Notes: generated by a model not told the origin, from the letters alone. Shown: positions 33,486 to 42,289, numbered from the stretch's first letter. The stretch: DNA of 44,336 nucleotides from Gracilibacillus sp. YIM 98692 (GCF_010993965.1 NZ_WIXM01000032.1:1-44336), one strand, 5' to 3'. Numbers and translations: made by a program.

Positions 33486-33657
33486 ATGGATGTTGGCAAG
33501 CTTACCAAAGGATCTTGTCTTGGTGCATCGGGATAGCCTATGGCGGGTAATCCCCTTTCTCCGCTGTAGAACAGATAATCTTATCATAGACTAACTAATC
33601 AAGAACAGTCGGATTACGATGAAAGAATTGGGCGAGAAAGTCCATTTAACTGGACCA
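33486..33657 (+). pseudogene. remnant of a second mbl-lrp locus
   Basis: The left part (GGATGTTGGCAAGCTTACCA, AAGGATCTTGTCTTGGTGCA) matches the 5' part of the MBL gene at about 6607-6665. The right part (AAGAACAGTCGGATTACGAT, GAAAGAATTGGGCGAGAAAG, TCCATTTAACTGGACCA) matches the lrp gene at about 6958-7012. Order and orientation are the same as the intact locus, but the promoter region between is compressed from about 270 to about 60 bases. Confidence 0.85.
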
Positions 33658-33710
33658 TAATAAATAGTGATGGGATGGATAATAATTACATACACTTGAA
33701 TCCATAATTA

Positions 33711-33743
33711 CGACTGCTGAAGAAAAAAGCAGTCGCTTTTTTT
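33711..33743 (+). terminator. terminator-like hairpin
   Basis: GACTGCT and AGCAGTC form a 7-bp stem followed by GC and seven T. It lies between the mbl-lrp remnant and csoR, with no obvious gene in front of it. Confidence 0.6.
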
Positions 33744-33879
33744 GGCTAAAGTTACTAATTTATTCTAAATAGAAGCGTTTTATGGGGCGAATTTGGAATT
33801 GGAAAATTAGTTATGGAAAAAATAAAAACAAGTATCAATAAGGACAGACTAGGTAGCGTCCATTTTCGAGTTTCTATAA

Positions 33880-33911
33880 TTGACAATTAATACTATAGGG
33901 GGGTATAGTAT
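33880..33911 (+). promoter_or_regulatory. csoR promoter with overlapping CsoR operator
   Basis: TTGACA (33880-33885) and TATAGT (33904-33909) form a promoter with 18-bp spacing. The palindrome ATACTATA-GGGGGG-TATAGTAT (33890-33911) fills the spacer and -10, which is the G-rich inverted-repeat layout of CsoR operators. Copper-free CsoR here would block transcription of csoR-copA-copZ. Confidence 0.85.
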
Positions 33912-33939
33912 AATTACAAAAGAAAAGGAAGTGATTGGT

Positions 33940-34245
33940 TTGGAAGAAAACTGCTCTCAAAATCATCCAAGTACACCGAGAACAAAAGCTGAAATGGATA
34001 AAATAATAAACCGTTTAAAACGAATAGAAGGTCAAATTCGCGGAGTACAGAAAATGGTAGAAGAAGATCGATATTGTATAGATATTTTAGTCCAAATTAC
34101 TGCCATTCAATCTGCATTAAAAAATGTAGGGTTCTCTGTAACTGAACGACATATAAACCACTGTGTTAGTGATGCCATTATAAAAGGTGAAGGTAAAGAA
34201 TCTATCGAAGAATTGATGAATGTGATGAAGCAATTTTCCAAGTAA
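33940..34245 (+). CDS. csoR: copper-sensing repressor CsoR
   Basis: A 101-aa DUF156/CsoR family repressor. The Cu(I)-binding triad is Cys46 (DRYCIDIL), His71 and Cys75 (ERHINHCV). Core motif MDKIINRLKRIEGQIRGVQK. The frame is open from 33880, but that overlaps the promoter. AAAGGAAG is nine bases before TTG 33940, which gives the normal family length. It releases the operator when Cu(I) binds. First gene of csoR-copA-copZ. Confidence 0.93.
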   Translation: MEENCSQNHPSTPRTKAEMDKIINRLKRIEGQIRGVQKMVEEDRYCIDILVQITAIQSALKNVGFSVTERHINHCVSDAIIKGEGKESIEELMNVMKQFSK

Positions 34246-34257
34246 GGAGGGTGTGTG

Positions 34258-36642
34258 ATGAGTGATGAAAAACATGTAACTCTTGGTGTAACAGGAATGA
34301 CTTGTGCAGCGTGTTCGAACCGCATTGAAAAAGTTCTAAATAAAATGGATGGCGTAGAAGCCCAAGTCAACTTAACAACAGAAAAGGCGACGGTGGACTA
34401 CGATCCAGAGAAAACGACTATGGAAGATATTACAAAGAAAATAGAAGATATTGGGTACGGTGTTCGAACGGAAAAAGCTGAACTTGATGTCTTCGGGATG
34501 ACCTGTGCAGCCTGTTCTAACCGAATCGAAAAGGTTTTAAATAAACAAGAAGGAGTATCACTTGCTACTGTCAACTTAACTACGGAAAATGCTTCTATTG
34601 AATATAACCCTGTATTAGTAGATCAACATGCCTTGATCGAAAAAATAAGTAAGCTCGGATATGAAGCGAAACCAAAGGCAGAATCGGAAGAAAAACAAAC
34701 CTATAAAGAAAAGGAACTGAAAAAACAGAAGACTAAATTATTCATTTCAGCGATTCTTTCTGCTCCCTTATTAATAACGATGCTGGTTCATTTATTTAAC
34801 ATGACGATACCGGGTATATTGATGAATCCATGGTTCCAATTTGCTTTAGCAACACCAGTTCAATTTATTATTGGGTGGCCATTTTATGTTGGTGCCTATA
34901 AAAATCTGAAAAATGGGGCAGCTAACATGGATGTGTTAGTTGCATTAGGTACTAGTGCTGCCTATTTCTATAGTTTGTACGAGTCATTTAGGACGATCGG
35001 AAATCCTGAATATATGGCCCATTTATATTTTGAAACGAGTGCCGTTTTAATCACACTCATTTTATTTGGTAAATATTTAGAAACAAGAGCCAAGAGTCAA
35101 ACAACGAATGCTATATCTGAATTGCTCCATTTACAAGCAAAAGAAGCCCGTGTGATTAGAGATGGTAAAGAAGAGATGATTCCTGCCCGCGACGTTATAG
35201 TGGGGGATCATTTAATCGTAAAACCAGGTGAAAAGATACCTGTAGATGGTATCGTTGTGAAAGGGAGAACATCTGTTGATGAATCCATGCTCACTGGTGA
35301 ATCGATTCCGATTGAAAAGGACTCGGGTGCAAAAGTCATTGGATCTACTATCAATAAAAATGGTTCGATTGAAATGGAAGCAACAAAGGTTGGGAAAGAT
35401 ACGGCACTTGCATCGATTATCAAAGTAGTGGAAGAAGCACAAGGATCAAAAGCACCAATCCAGCGGTTAGCTGATGTTATTTCCGGTTATTTTGTGCCGA
35501 TTGTAGTCGGTATTGCCATTATTACTTTTGTTATCTGGATTGCTTTTGTAGAGCTTGGTCAATTTGAACCAGCACTGGTTGCAGCAATAGCTGTACTTGT
35601 CATTGCTTGTCCGTGTGCGTTGGGATTAGCCACTCCCACTTCCATAATGGTGGGAACAGGAAAAGCTGCGGAAAGTGGAATATTATTTAAAGGCGGAGAA
35701 CACTTAGAAGGAACAAATCAATTAGAAGCAATTGTTCTTGATAAGACTGGAACAATCACAAAAGGAAAACCAGAAGTAACTGATTTTTCTGGTGATGAAG
35801 AAACATTACAATTATTGGCTAGTGCAGAAAGAGGATCAGAACATCCACTTGCGGAAGCGATTGTGACATACGCAACAGAACAGGATATTGATTTTGTTGA
35901 TGTGGACGATTTCTCCGCTATACCTGGTCACGGTATCAAGGCAACAATCGCAGGAAAACACATTCTTGTTGGAAATCGAAAATTAATGCAAAATCATCAA
36001 ATTGAGATGGAAGGTTCTGAAGAGAAGTTAGTTGATTATGAAAAAAGTGGTAAAACAGCCATGTTGATCGCCATTGATGGTCAGAATCGGGGTATAGTTG
36101 CGGTTGCAGACACCATTAAGGAAACAGCACCTGAAGCGATCAAGCAGTTAAAAGAATTAGGAATCGAAGTGATCATGTTAACAGGGGATAACGAAAGAAC
36201 GGCACATGCTATTGCTAAACAAGTAGGAATTGATCAAGTAATTGCTCAAGTATTACCTGAAGAAAAGTCAGATAAGGTAAAAGAAATTCAATCGAAAGGT
36301 AAAAAAGTAGCCATGGTTGGCGATGGTGTGAATGATGCACCTGCATTAGTTACTGCAGATATTGGGATTGCGATTGGAACTGGAACGGAAGTAGCGATTG
36401 AAGCTGCTGACATTACCATTCTTGGTGGAGAGTTGTTGCTCATTCCAAAAGCCATTAAGGTCAGTCATGCAACAATTCGAAATATCCGTCAAAACCTTTT
36501 CTGGGCTTTCGGATACAATACGGCAGGAATTCCAGTTGCAGCACTGGGATTACTTGCGCCATGGATTGCTGGTGCAGCAATGGCATTAAGTTCAGTTAGT
36601 GTTGTTACGAACTCACTTCGTTTAAAACGAGTGAAACTATAA
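34258..36642 (+). CDS. copA: Cu(I)-exporting P-type ATPase CopA
   Basis: A 794-aa P1B-type ATPase. Two N-terminal heavy-metal-binding domains carry CAAC (Cys16/19 and Cys83/86). Then come the transmembrane CPC (451-453), actuator TGES (346-349), phosphorylation DKTGT (495-499) and the MLTGDN and GDGVNDAP hinge motifs. It pumps Cu(I) out across the cytoplasmic membrane. AAGGAGGG lies before the start; ATG 34258 is preferred to the GTG just upstream. It lies 12 bases after csoR and 28 before copZ. Confidence 0.96.
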   Translation: MSDEKHVTLGVTGMTCAACSNRIEKVLNKMDGVEAQVNLTTEKATVDYDPEKTTMEDITKKIEDIGYGVRTEKAELDVFGMTCAACSNRIEKVLNKQEGVSLATVNLTTENASIEYNPVLVDQHALIEKISKLGYEAKPKAESEEKQTYKEKELKKQKTKLFISAILSAPLLITMLVHLFNMTIPGILMNPWFQFALATPVQFIIGWPFYVGAYKNLKNGAANMDVLVALGTSAAYFYSLYESFRTIGNPEYMAHLYFETSAVLITLILFGKYLETRAKSQTTNAISELLHLQAKEARVIRDGKEEMIPARDVIVGDHLIVKPGEKIPVDGIVVKGRTSVDESMLTGESIPIEKDSGAKVIGSTINKNGSIEMEATKVGKDTALASIIKVVEEAQGSKAPIQRLADVISGYFVPIVVGIAIITFVIWIAFVELGQFEPALVAAIAVLVIACPCALGLATPTSIMVGTGKAAESGILFKGGEHLEGTNQLEAIVLDKTGTITKGKPEVTDFSGDEETLQLLASAERGSEHPLAEAIVTYATEQDIDFVDVDDFSAIPGHGIKATIAGKHILVGNRKLMQNHQIEMEGSEEKLVDYEKSGKTAMLIAIDGQNRGIVAVADTIKETAPEAIKQLKELGIEVIMLTGDNERTAHAIAKQVGIDQVIAQVLPEEKSDKVKEIQSKGKKVAMVGDGVNDAPALVTADIGIAIGTGTEVAIEAADITILGGELLLIPKAIKVSHATIRNIRQNLFWAFGYNTAGIPVAALGLLAPWIAGAAMALSSVSVVTNSLRLKRVKL

Positions 36643-36670
36643 AAATATAAATTTAAAGGAGTGTAAAGTC

Positions 36671-36877
36671 ATGGAAAAGACAATAAGCGTTCAAGGCATG
36701 TCATGTGGTCACTGCAAAATGTCAGTGGAAGGTGCATTAAAAGATTTAGATGGCGTTACAGCTGCTGAAGTTAATTTAGACGCGGGTAGTGTGGATGTTA
36801 CCTATGATGACTCAAAAGTTACATTTGATGCTTTGAAAGAAGCTATTGAAGAACAAGGCTATGATGTGGAGGCTTAA
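36671..36877 (+). CDS. copZ: copper chaperone CopZ
   Basis: A 68-aa single heavy-metal-associated domain with the metal site GMSCGHC (Cys12 and Cys15) and the beta-alpha-beta-beta-alpha-beta pattern. It delivers Cu(I) to CopA. AAAGGAG lies upstream of ATG. Third gene of the CsoR-controlled operon. A hairpin without a clear T-run follows at 36898-36938. Confidence 0.95.
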   Translation: MEKTISVQGMSCGHCKMSVEGALKDLDGVTAAEVNLDAGSVDVTYDDSKVTFDALKEAIEEQGYDVEA

Positions 36878-37035
36878 TCATTTTCTAATGGAAATCAACC
36901 CTCGGGAGTGTACCATTCAGGTATACGCTCTCTAGGGTTAGCATTAGTAGGTACTATATTGGCGATTCACTATCTGATTTGTGAAAGAAGGGGCGATTGT
37001 GGAATAAGCTGCAATCGTCTTTTCTGTTAGGCAAA
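36878..37035 (+). repeat. C-like block before repeat A copy 5
   Basis: TTTGTGAAAGAAGGGGCGAT, TGTGGAATAAGCTGCAATCG, TCTTTTCTG, i.e. a variant of repeat C with its CGATTG...CAATCG hairpin and T-run intact. Repeat A starts after GGCAAACGAT, 15 bases later. Confidence 0.55.
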
Positions 37036-37226
37036 CGATAAGTGTCATTTTCATTGTATTTCTTATTGATTTGGTATTTATTCAGCTCTTAAGTACCAAG
37101 TTTATTAGATCTAGTCTTGATTTTGGCACTTATCATCGTTATAAGTGCCATTTTTGGTCGTATGGTGATTCATTTTGGTACTTAATGTTGGATTAAATAC
37201 TAGTTTGACAAAGTATTTTTTTATTT
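37036..37226 (+). repeat. repeat A, copy 5 (3'-truncated by repeat B)
   Basis: Same hairpin series but with more substitutions (TCAGCTCTTAAG; TTGGATTAAATACTAG). It stops at TTTTTTATTT, where the left end of repeat B (CCGTATAGGAAAGCATAAA) begins; the final GGTACTTAACC is missing. Confidence 0.85.
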
Positions 37227-37320
37227 CCGTATAGGAAAGCATAAATTGTCCCTTTCTTCAACACGAAGAATAAGCACCCTTCTTTATTGAATAAATGTAA
37301 TTATGCTAAATGGCAGGAAT
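37227..37320 (+). repeat. repeat B left end (copy 2, truncated) joined to repeat D copy 2
   Basis: Only the first 24 bases of repeat B (CCGTATAGGAAAGCATAAAT, TGTC) remain. They run into TCCCTTTCTTCAACACGAAG, ATTGAATAAATGTAATTATG and CTAAATGGCAGG of repeat D, so a deletion or recombination joined them. No gene in 37320-37447. Confidence 0.75.
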
Positions 37321-37447
37321 TATAATGACATGTTGCATTTTGGTGGAAAAATTTACACTGAAAAATCCGCTGAAAAAGGTGATGTTGTGTTAAAGTGGCA
37401 GGTTAGTGGAATAAGTATTTAAATATTTTGTAGGGAGAGATATAATT

Positions 37448-37891
37448 TTGAAAAAAAAGATTACAACATTGTTAGGACTAATGATTCTTTTGTTGGTTGG
37501 ATGCTCAAATGAAGAGATTCCTAACCATCTAGTGTTTGAAGGAAAAAGTGAAAATTTTAAAGTTCATTTTGAAGTAAGTCAATCCCCTAACGAGAATAAA
37601 AAAGGAAAGTATCATTATTCAGAAAGACCAATGATTGATTATATAGGAGATGATTACGAACTAGGTACTCATTTTAAATGGAAAATCACTGGTTCTGATA
37701 TTATACAATCACGAGCTTCGGGTACTAGTAAAAAAAGAAAATTTGGTGTAATCCCACCCCAAAATTGGTATGAATCCACTGCATTTGATTCCTATCTAAA
37801 AGAAGATGCTTCACTTACTTTTAAAATGGATTGGGGACAAAAAAGTGAGTCTATCCCTTTAAAACTTACAAAAGTTTCATACACCGAATAA
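37448..37891 (+). CDS. small lipoprotein, unknown function
   Basis: A 147-aa predicted lipoprotein: signal MKKKITTLLGLMILLLVGC with lipobox L-V-G-C. The mature part is one beta-rich domain (HLVFEGKSENFKVHFEVSQS ... LTFKMDWGQKSESIPLKLTK), reminiscent of small Ig-like lipoproteins of bacilli; not assigned. The start is TTG with GGGAGAG upstream. It follows the A/B/D repeat cluster. Confidence 0.8.
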   Translation: MKKKITTLLGLMILLLVGCSNEEIPNHLVFEGKSENFKVHFEVSQSPNENKKGKYHYSERPMIDYIGDDYELGTHFKWKITGSDIIQSRASGTSKKRKFGVIPPQNWYESTAFDSYLKEDASLTFKMDWGQKSESIPLKLTKVSYTE

Positions 37892-38082
37892 ATTTCTCGA
37901 TACAAAGAGATAAAACTAACAATAAATAGAAACATCTACCGAAATATAAGATAAATAAAGTGAAATTAAAGTATATGGGTCTCCTAATGGAGGCTTATCT
38001 GGAACAAGAAACGTAGACCTTATTGCGTTAAAGGGAAGGTTAATTTAAAAACAAAAATTTATTGATAGATTGGAGGAGTAAG

Positions 38083-38619
38083 ATGTCTAAGCGGAAAATA
38101 AGTGTAATTGCTATGATTTCTATAGTGTTAAATATTGCTTTGATTTGGTTTGGATTTTCTTTTTATCAAGAAAATAAGACTATTAAAAAAGGAATTATTA
38201 CTCAATATTCAACACAACAAGAGGAAGCACTGTTTGAATTGGAAAGAGCACTAGAAAATCAAGATGACAAAGAGGAATTTGTCAAAGCATTAACATCGGC
38301 ATATGGAATCATATATCATAATGAAGTCTTAACGAGAACTTATACACCTATTGGTGAGAATGTGGAAATTCCTGAGAATATAAACATAATAAATAGTCCT
38401 TACACATCCAAAGCGATTGGGAATGCACTATTCGAACGAACAATGGATAGGATGGATAATGACGATATGCAAAAATTAGAAGAATATACATCATATGTTG
38501 ATGATGTGGTTAAAACACTTGATTATCGAAATACAATAGAGGAAAAAAGTTTAAGCCAGCAATATAAAGTCTTAAATGAAGTTAGTAATTTAATCGAAGG
38601 TTTTGATTTAGAAGACTAA
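38083..38619 (+). CDS. membrane-anchored protein, unknown function
   Basis: A 178-aa protein with one N-terminal membrane anchor (residues 6-24, SVIAMISIVLNIALIWFGFS) and a helical, acidic extracytoplasmic domain rich in Glu/Asp. ATG 38083 is preferred because GGAGGAG lies five bases upstream; the frame is open from 38062. No family recognised. No gene partner on either side. Confidence 0.78.
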   Translation: MSKRKISVIAMISIVLNIALIWFGFSFYQENKTIKKGIITQYSTQQEEALFELERALENQDDKEEFVKALTSAYGIIYHNEVLTRTYTPIGENVEIPENINIINSPYTSKAIGNALFERTMDRMDNDDMQKLEEYTSYVDDVVKTLDYRNTIEEKSLSQQYKVLNEVSNLIEGFDLED

Positions 38620-38636
38620 AAATGTAACTTCATCTT

Positions 38637-38704
38637 ATTGTGTGAATTATTACACTTAAACAAACGAAGGGCGAATATTTAACAAGTAGATCGTCAATCG
38701 AGGA
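38637..38704 (+). repeat. intergenic repeat C, copy 8 (joined to repeat A)
   Basis: ATTGTGTGAATTATTACACT, TAAACAAACGAAGGGCGAAT, ATTTAACAAGTAGATCGTCA, ATCGAGGACGAT, then repeat A. Confidence 0.7.
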
Positions 38705-39044
38705 CGATAAGTGTCATTTTCATTGTATTTCTTATTGATTTGGTTTTTATTCAGCTGTTAAGTACCAAGTTTATTAGATCTAGTCTTGATTTTGGCACTT
38801 ATCACCGTTATAAGTGCCATTTTTGGTCGTGTGGTTATTGTTTTTGGTACTTAATGGTGGTTTAAGTACTATTTTGACAAATTACTTTTTTATTTCCGTA
38901 TAGGAAGTATAAATTGTCAGCAAGGAAGCAATTTCGACGTAGTGGACAATTTTAGGAATATAGATAAGGGCAACTACGTCTCTGACTTCACCAAAGGCTC
39001 GTCAATCGACGAGTTTTCTTTATGGTGCTTAACCTTGTGATATG
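38705..39044 (+). repeat. repeat A, copy 6, interrupted by repeat B
   Basis: The A part runs 38705-38895 (ending TTTTTTATTT). Repeat B occupies about 38896-39020: CCGTATAGGAAGTATAAATT, GTCAGCAAGGAAGC, CGACGTAGTGGACAATTTTA, ACTACGTCTCTGAC, CTCGTCAATCGACGAG. The A right end then resumes as TGGTGCTTAACCTTGTGATA. Within B, GACGTAGT pairs with ACTACGTC. Confidence 0.85.
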
Positions 39045-39050
39045 ATCAAA

Positions 39051-39165
39051 GCTTGGTCAGTCAATTGAAAACACATTAGCAGGGAATTTAAGTCCCTTTC
39101 TTCAAACATGAAGGATAAGTACCCTTCTTTATTGAATAAATATAATTATGCTAAAGGGCAGTTAT
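39051..39165 (+). repeat. nhaC-gene fragment and repeat D, copy 3
   Basis: 39051-39102 matches 30821-30872 inside the NhaC-type antiporter gene with about three differences in 52 bases (GCTTGGTCAG, CAATTGAAAACACATTAGCA, GGGAATTTAAGTCC). It continues into repeat D (CTTCAAACATGAAGGATAAG, TTATGCTAAAGGGCAG). Likely gene debris carried with the repeat. No other gene in 38620-39229. Confidence 0.8.
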
Positions 39166-39267
39166 GTTGAAGAAGAAGTATCCTTTTGGTTAAAGTATAA
39201 GAAATGACAATGAAAAGGTGGTATAAAAAGTGATAAAAAGAGAACTTCGGAAAACAGCTGATGGTGG

Positions 39268-39693
39268 ATGGCTTCGTTTACAAACAGTCACGAATATTTG
39301 TCAGAGCAAGTGTGGGAAGTATTAACAAATGAAGATTATGTTAATAAGTGGCATCCAGAACTTCGAATGCACCAACTACGTGACGGTGGTAACATAATTT
39401 TTGATTTCGGGAATGGTGAATTTCATAAGTTACCTATTCGAGAGTTTAAAGAAGGTAAGATTTATGGATTTGACTGGTACGGAAGTTACATACGATTTGA
39501 AGTGGAAGAGGATGGACAGTTGCTGATGACGTTTAAAGTCAACGAAGTAAATGAGCAATCACTTCGGGACCTTACAGGATGGACGATGATTAGTGAAGCA
39601 ATTGATGCCACATTACGTGGAGAAAGTTTCACGTTTGATAAGGAACGGGCTGGAAAGATACGTCAAGAATATGAGCGTGAGTTGGAAGTATAG
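39268..39693 (+). CDS. SRPBCC/START-domain protein, probable N-terminal frameshift
   Basis: A 141-aa SRPBCC protein: ASFTNSHEYLSEQVWEVLTN, NKWHPELRMHQLRDGGNIIF, RDLTGWTMISEAIDATLRGE. Upstream, AAAAGGTGG precedes GTG 39230, whose frame reads MIKRELRKTADGG and then continues out of frame. Relatives begin with a similar RxxxxTxDGWxASF, so a one-base loss at about 39263-39265 probably separates the true start from the body. As it stands, translation would have to begin at ATG 39268 without an SD. Confidence 0.75.
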   Translation: MASFTNSHEYLSEQVWEVLTNEDYVNKWHPELRMHQLRDGGNIIFDFGNGEFHKLPIREFKEGKIYGFDWYGSYIRFEVEEDGQLLMTFKVNEVNEQSLRDLTGWTMISEAIDATLRGESFTFDKERAGKIRQEYERELEV

Positions 39694-39801
39694 TTACTTA
39701 AAAAGAAATAGTTATTCAACTATCGCGTGCTTTTCTTCAATAAGATTTGAATCATTATCTTCCACAATCGAGGCACGATTGTGGAACTAGATATATCAAA
39801 A

Positions 39802-39836
39802 AAAGCAGATTTCTTAAAATTTAGGAAACCTGCTTT
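39802..39836. terminator. bidirectional terminator-like hairpin
   Basis: AAAGCAG and CTGCTTT with an inner imperfect stem (TTTCTTA/TAGGAAA). An A-run at the left makes it terminator-like on the minus strand. No minus-strand gene ends here; on the + strand it follows the SRPBCC gene by 110 bases. Confidence 0.5.
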
Positions 39837-39971
39837 GTAAAAATGAATCCGAGTACTGGAATTAATGGGATCACCTATTAAATGGGTATATTTCAAGAAA
39901 ATACTAAAAATGCAATAAAGTGCAAAGAGCGTAAAAAAAACTTGTTGTATCAAGGGTTTAACCCTCTGCAA

Positions 39972-40376
39972 AAAATGATGATTGCAATAAAAATGAAAGC
40001 GGTTTAATCTAAGTGTAAGACATGAAGCAGTTACCCAAGATTAATTGATAAAGTGAATGGATCAAGTAACTGAAAATGTGAGAAACAGATCTGAGTTGGC
40101 CCGTTTAAATGGTAAATCAATTAAAGGAATAGGCACTGCCAAGGAAGCAATTTCGACGTAGTGGACAATTTTAGCGAATATAGATAAGTGCAACTATGTC
40201 TCTGACTTCGCCAAAGGCTCGTCAATCGACGAGTTTTCTTTATATGCTTTTAAAGGAGGTGACTTTAAGTAACCTGTTGTGCCTATACTCCTTGTTCAGG
40301 GAAATAAGGAATCTATCAAACATTTAAAGCAAGGGCATTTAACTCGGAAAAATCATTAACGAGAGGAGACTTTTTT
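39972..40376 (+). repeat. gap with repeat B, copy 4, cutting a possible gene remnant
   Basis: Repeat B occupies about 40139-40248 (AAGGAAGCAATTTCGACGTA, ACTATGTCTCTGACTTCGCC, CTCGTCAATCGACGAG, TTTTCTTTATA) but lacks its left inverted repeat. It joins a frame that begins at ATG 40057 (MDQVTENVRNRSELARLNGK, SIKGIGTA) and is stopped by TAG inside the repeat, so it may have truncated a gene. The remainder up to 40376 holds the SD and leader of the pectate lyase gene. Confidence 0.65.
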
Positions 40377-41906
40377 GTGAAAAAAATTGGAAGTTTGATT
40401 ATGACTATTTGTATGCTTGCAACCGTGCTTACGACAAATACTGTTAGTGCGAATGCAGAGGGTTATACGGAGACGGGATCGAATTCGGCAATTTACTACA
40501 TATCTCCAACTGGTAGTGATAGCAATCCAGGAACTAAAAGTGAGCCATTTAAAAGTTTGATGAAGGCGCAAGCCGAAGCTTCCTCTGGGGATACCGTATA
40601 TATTCGTGGCGGAGTTTATGATGAGTTTGAGTTTGATCAAGATACAGATAATCTGCACGAGTCTGTTTATCATTTTGTGCATGATATTTATAAGAGCGGG
40701 ATTACCTATCAGGCTTATCCTGGAGACGAAAGACCTGTTTTTGATTTCAGTAATGTACCAACTGATCAACGTGTAGCTGCTTTTTACATAGGAAGAGAAG
40801 TTACTGATATCAATTTCATCGGATTTGATGTGACTGGAGTTAAAGTAGGTGACCAAAAGCAGTCCGAAGCTTTTAGAATTGGTGGTGAAGCGAACTTCGA
40901 GAATATGGCTGCTTATAATAATGAAGCAAATGGTTTTTACTATTTTGCCAATGGGACAGGAGTTGTTCTAAATACAGATGCTTATAACAACATTGGACCA
41001 ACTCCTAGATCAGCTGGAAATATAGATGGTTTTGGTGCTCATGGAGAAGCAGTTTGGTTCATTAACAGCCGTGCATGGAATAACAGTGATGATGGATTTG
41101 ACAGTATCAATTCAAATGGGCCAGTAACTCATATCAATAGCTGGGCTTTTAATCATAATGGTAATCAAGAGCGTATAGGCGACAAAAATGGGTTTAAAGT
41201 CGGCGGATATGCTTATATAACAGAGGGACTTCCAGATCCATTGCCAGTTCATACCGTTATAAATAATTTATCTGTTAATAACGGAGGTAATAACTTTTAT
41301 GCGAATCATCAGCCAGGGCAATCAGCTTATTGGATTAATAACACGGCTTCCAATCCTGGCTATGGTGCTAACTTCAATATGCTAGAGCGTGTCAGTCCAA
41401 CTAGTACAGAAGACATCCCTGGTTACCGAGAAGTTTTACACAATAACATTGCTTATGAGGGTCCACTAACATCAAATTTAGACAATGATAAGACTCCGCA
41501 AGAAAATATAACGAATAATTCTTGGACCATAGATGGTGGTCTTGATGTCACTGCTGATGATTTTGAAAGTATGGATATGGAACAATTAACTGCACCTAGA
41601 AAATCAGACGGCAGTTTACCTGATGTGACATTTATGAAACCTGTACCTACTAGTCCGCTTTACCAAAACGGTTTAGGCTACCTTGCTGACAAAAATGATC
41701 CTTTTGTAACCTTACAAAAACTAGTGTCAGTATACGCCCAATCCGGAAATATAGATAATCATGGAATTGAAAGAAGTCTCCAGATGAAACTAAAGAACCA
41801 TAATCTGTCTGGTTTTATTAATGAGTTAGAGGCTCAATCAGGAAAGCATATAGATGAGGAAACAGCACATAGTCTGACTCTAGTAGCGAATGCTTTGATA
41901 AAATAA
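40377..41906 (+). CDS. secreted PL9-like pectate lyase with FIMAH-like C-terminal domain
   Basis: A 509-aa exported protein. Signal peptide about 1-27 (SLIMTICMLATVLTTNTVSA). Then ISPTGSDSNPGTKSEPFKSL (about 45-65), typical of right-handed beta-helix (DUF1565/PL9) lyases, and many Asn-rich beta-helix turns (GVVLNTDAYNNIG, FINSRAWNNSDDGFDSINSN, VINNLSVNNGGNNF). Residues about 445-509 (LVSVYAQSGNIDNHGIERSL ... HIDEETAHSLTLVANALIK) look like a FIMAH domain, a small helical module of surface proteins. Probable substrate: polygalacturonate. GTG start with GAGAGGAG upstream; a terminator follows. Confidence 0.85.
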   Translation: MKKIGSLIMTICMLATVLTTNTVSANAEGYTETGSNSAIYYISPTGSDSNPGTKSEPFKSLMKAQAEASSGDTVYIRGGVYDEFEFDQDTDNLHESVYHFVHDIYKSGITYQAYPGDERPVFDFSNVPTDQRVAAFYIGREVTDINFIGFDVTGVKVGDQKQSEAFRIGGEANFENMAAYNNEANGFYYFANGTGVVLNTDAYNNIGPTPRSAGNIDGFGAHGEAVWFINSRAWNNSDDGFDSINSNGPVTHINSWAFNHNGNQERIGDKNGFKVGGYAYITEGLPDPLPVHTVINNLSVNNGGNNFYANHQPGQSAYWINNTASNPGYGANFNMLERVSPTSTEDIPGYREVLHNNIAYEGPLTSNLDNDKTPQENITNNSWTIDGGLDVTADDFESMDMEQLTAPRKSDGSLPDVTFMKPVPTSPLYQNGLGYLADKNDPFVTLQKLVSVYAQSGNIDNHGIERSLQMKLKNHNLSGFINELEAQSGKHIDEETAHSLTLVANALIK

Positions 41907-41924
41907 GGAATTATGATCACTGAA

Positions 41925-41959
41925 AGAGGCACCTCATATTGGGTGTCTCTCTCTTTTTT
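41925..41959 (+). terminator. terminator of the pectate lyase gene
   Basis: AGAGGCACC and GGTGTCTCT (one G-T pair) form a 9-bp stem with an eight-base loop, followed by CTCTTTTTTT. Confidence 0.9.
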
Positions 41960-42229
41960 TAATAAAAGTGTATTTTTCTAGTGAATGCAATTGCAAGTTT
42001 TATGCTTTATTTAGTTTTAGGAAAATTCAAGTTTTTTTGTTAATGTACGTATTTTTGTTAATAAAAATGTTCTTAGCACTATAATGGGCTTCTATTAGCT
42101 GGTTCGTATTATAAGGTTAGAAAGCACAAAGAAATCCTTTGAAAGTATAAAAAGTCAGCATTATTAAGCTATCCATAGGGTGGCATTTTTAATTTTGTTG
42201 TATATTAAATTAAAGAGAGAAACTCTCAT

Positions 42230-42289
42230 GTGAAGCGTTTCACTTAAACAATCGGGCTAGTATTTAACAAGTAGATCGTCAATCGAGGA
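42230..42289 (+). repeat. intergenic repeat C, copy 9 (joined to repeat A)
   Basis: TGTGAAGCGTTTCACTTAAA, CAATCGGGCTAGTATTTAAC, AAGTAGATCGTCAATCGAGG, ACGAT, then repeat A. The rest of 41960-42229 has no gene. Confidence 0.7.

Noticed and set aside
39720-39971. Minus-strand frame MQRVKPLIQQVFFTLFALYC...
   Set aside because: It crosses a terminator-like hairpin, has no SD, and the sequence looks like translated AT-rich repeat DNA.
40356-40856. Minus-strand 166-aa frame
   Set aside because: Antisense of the pectate lyase signal peptide and N-terminal domain.
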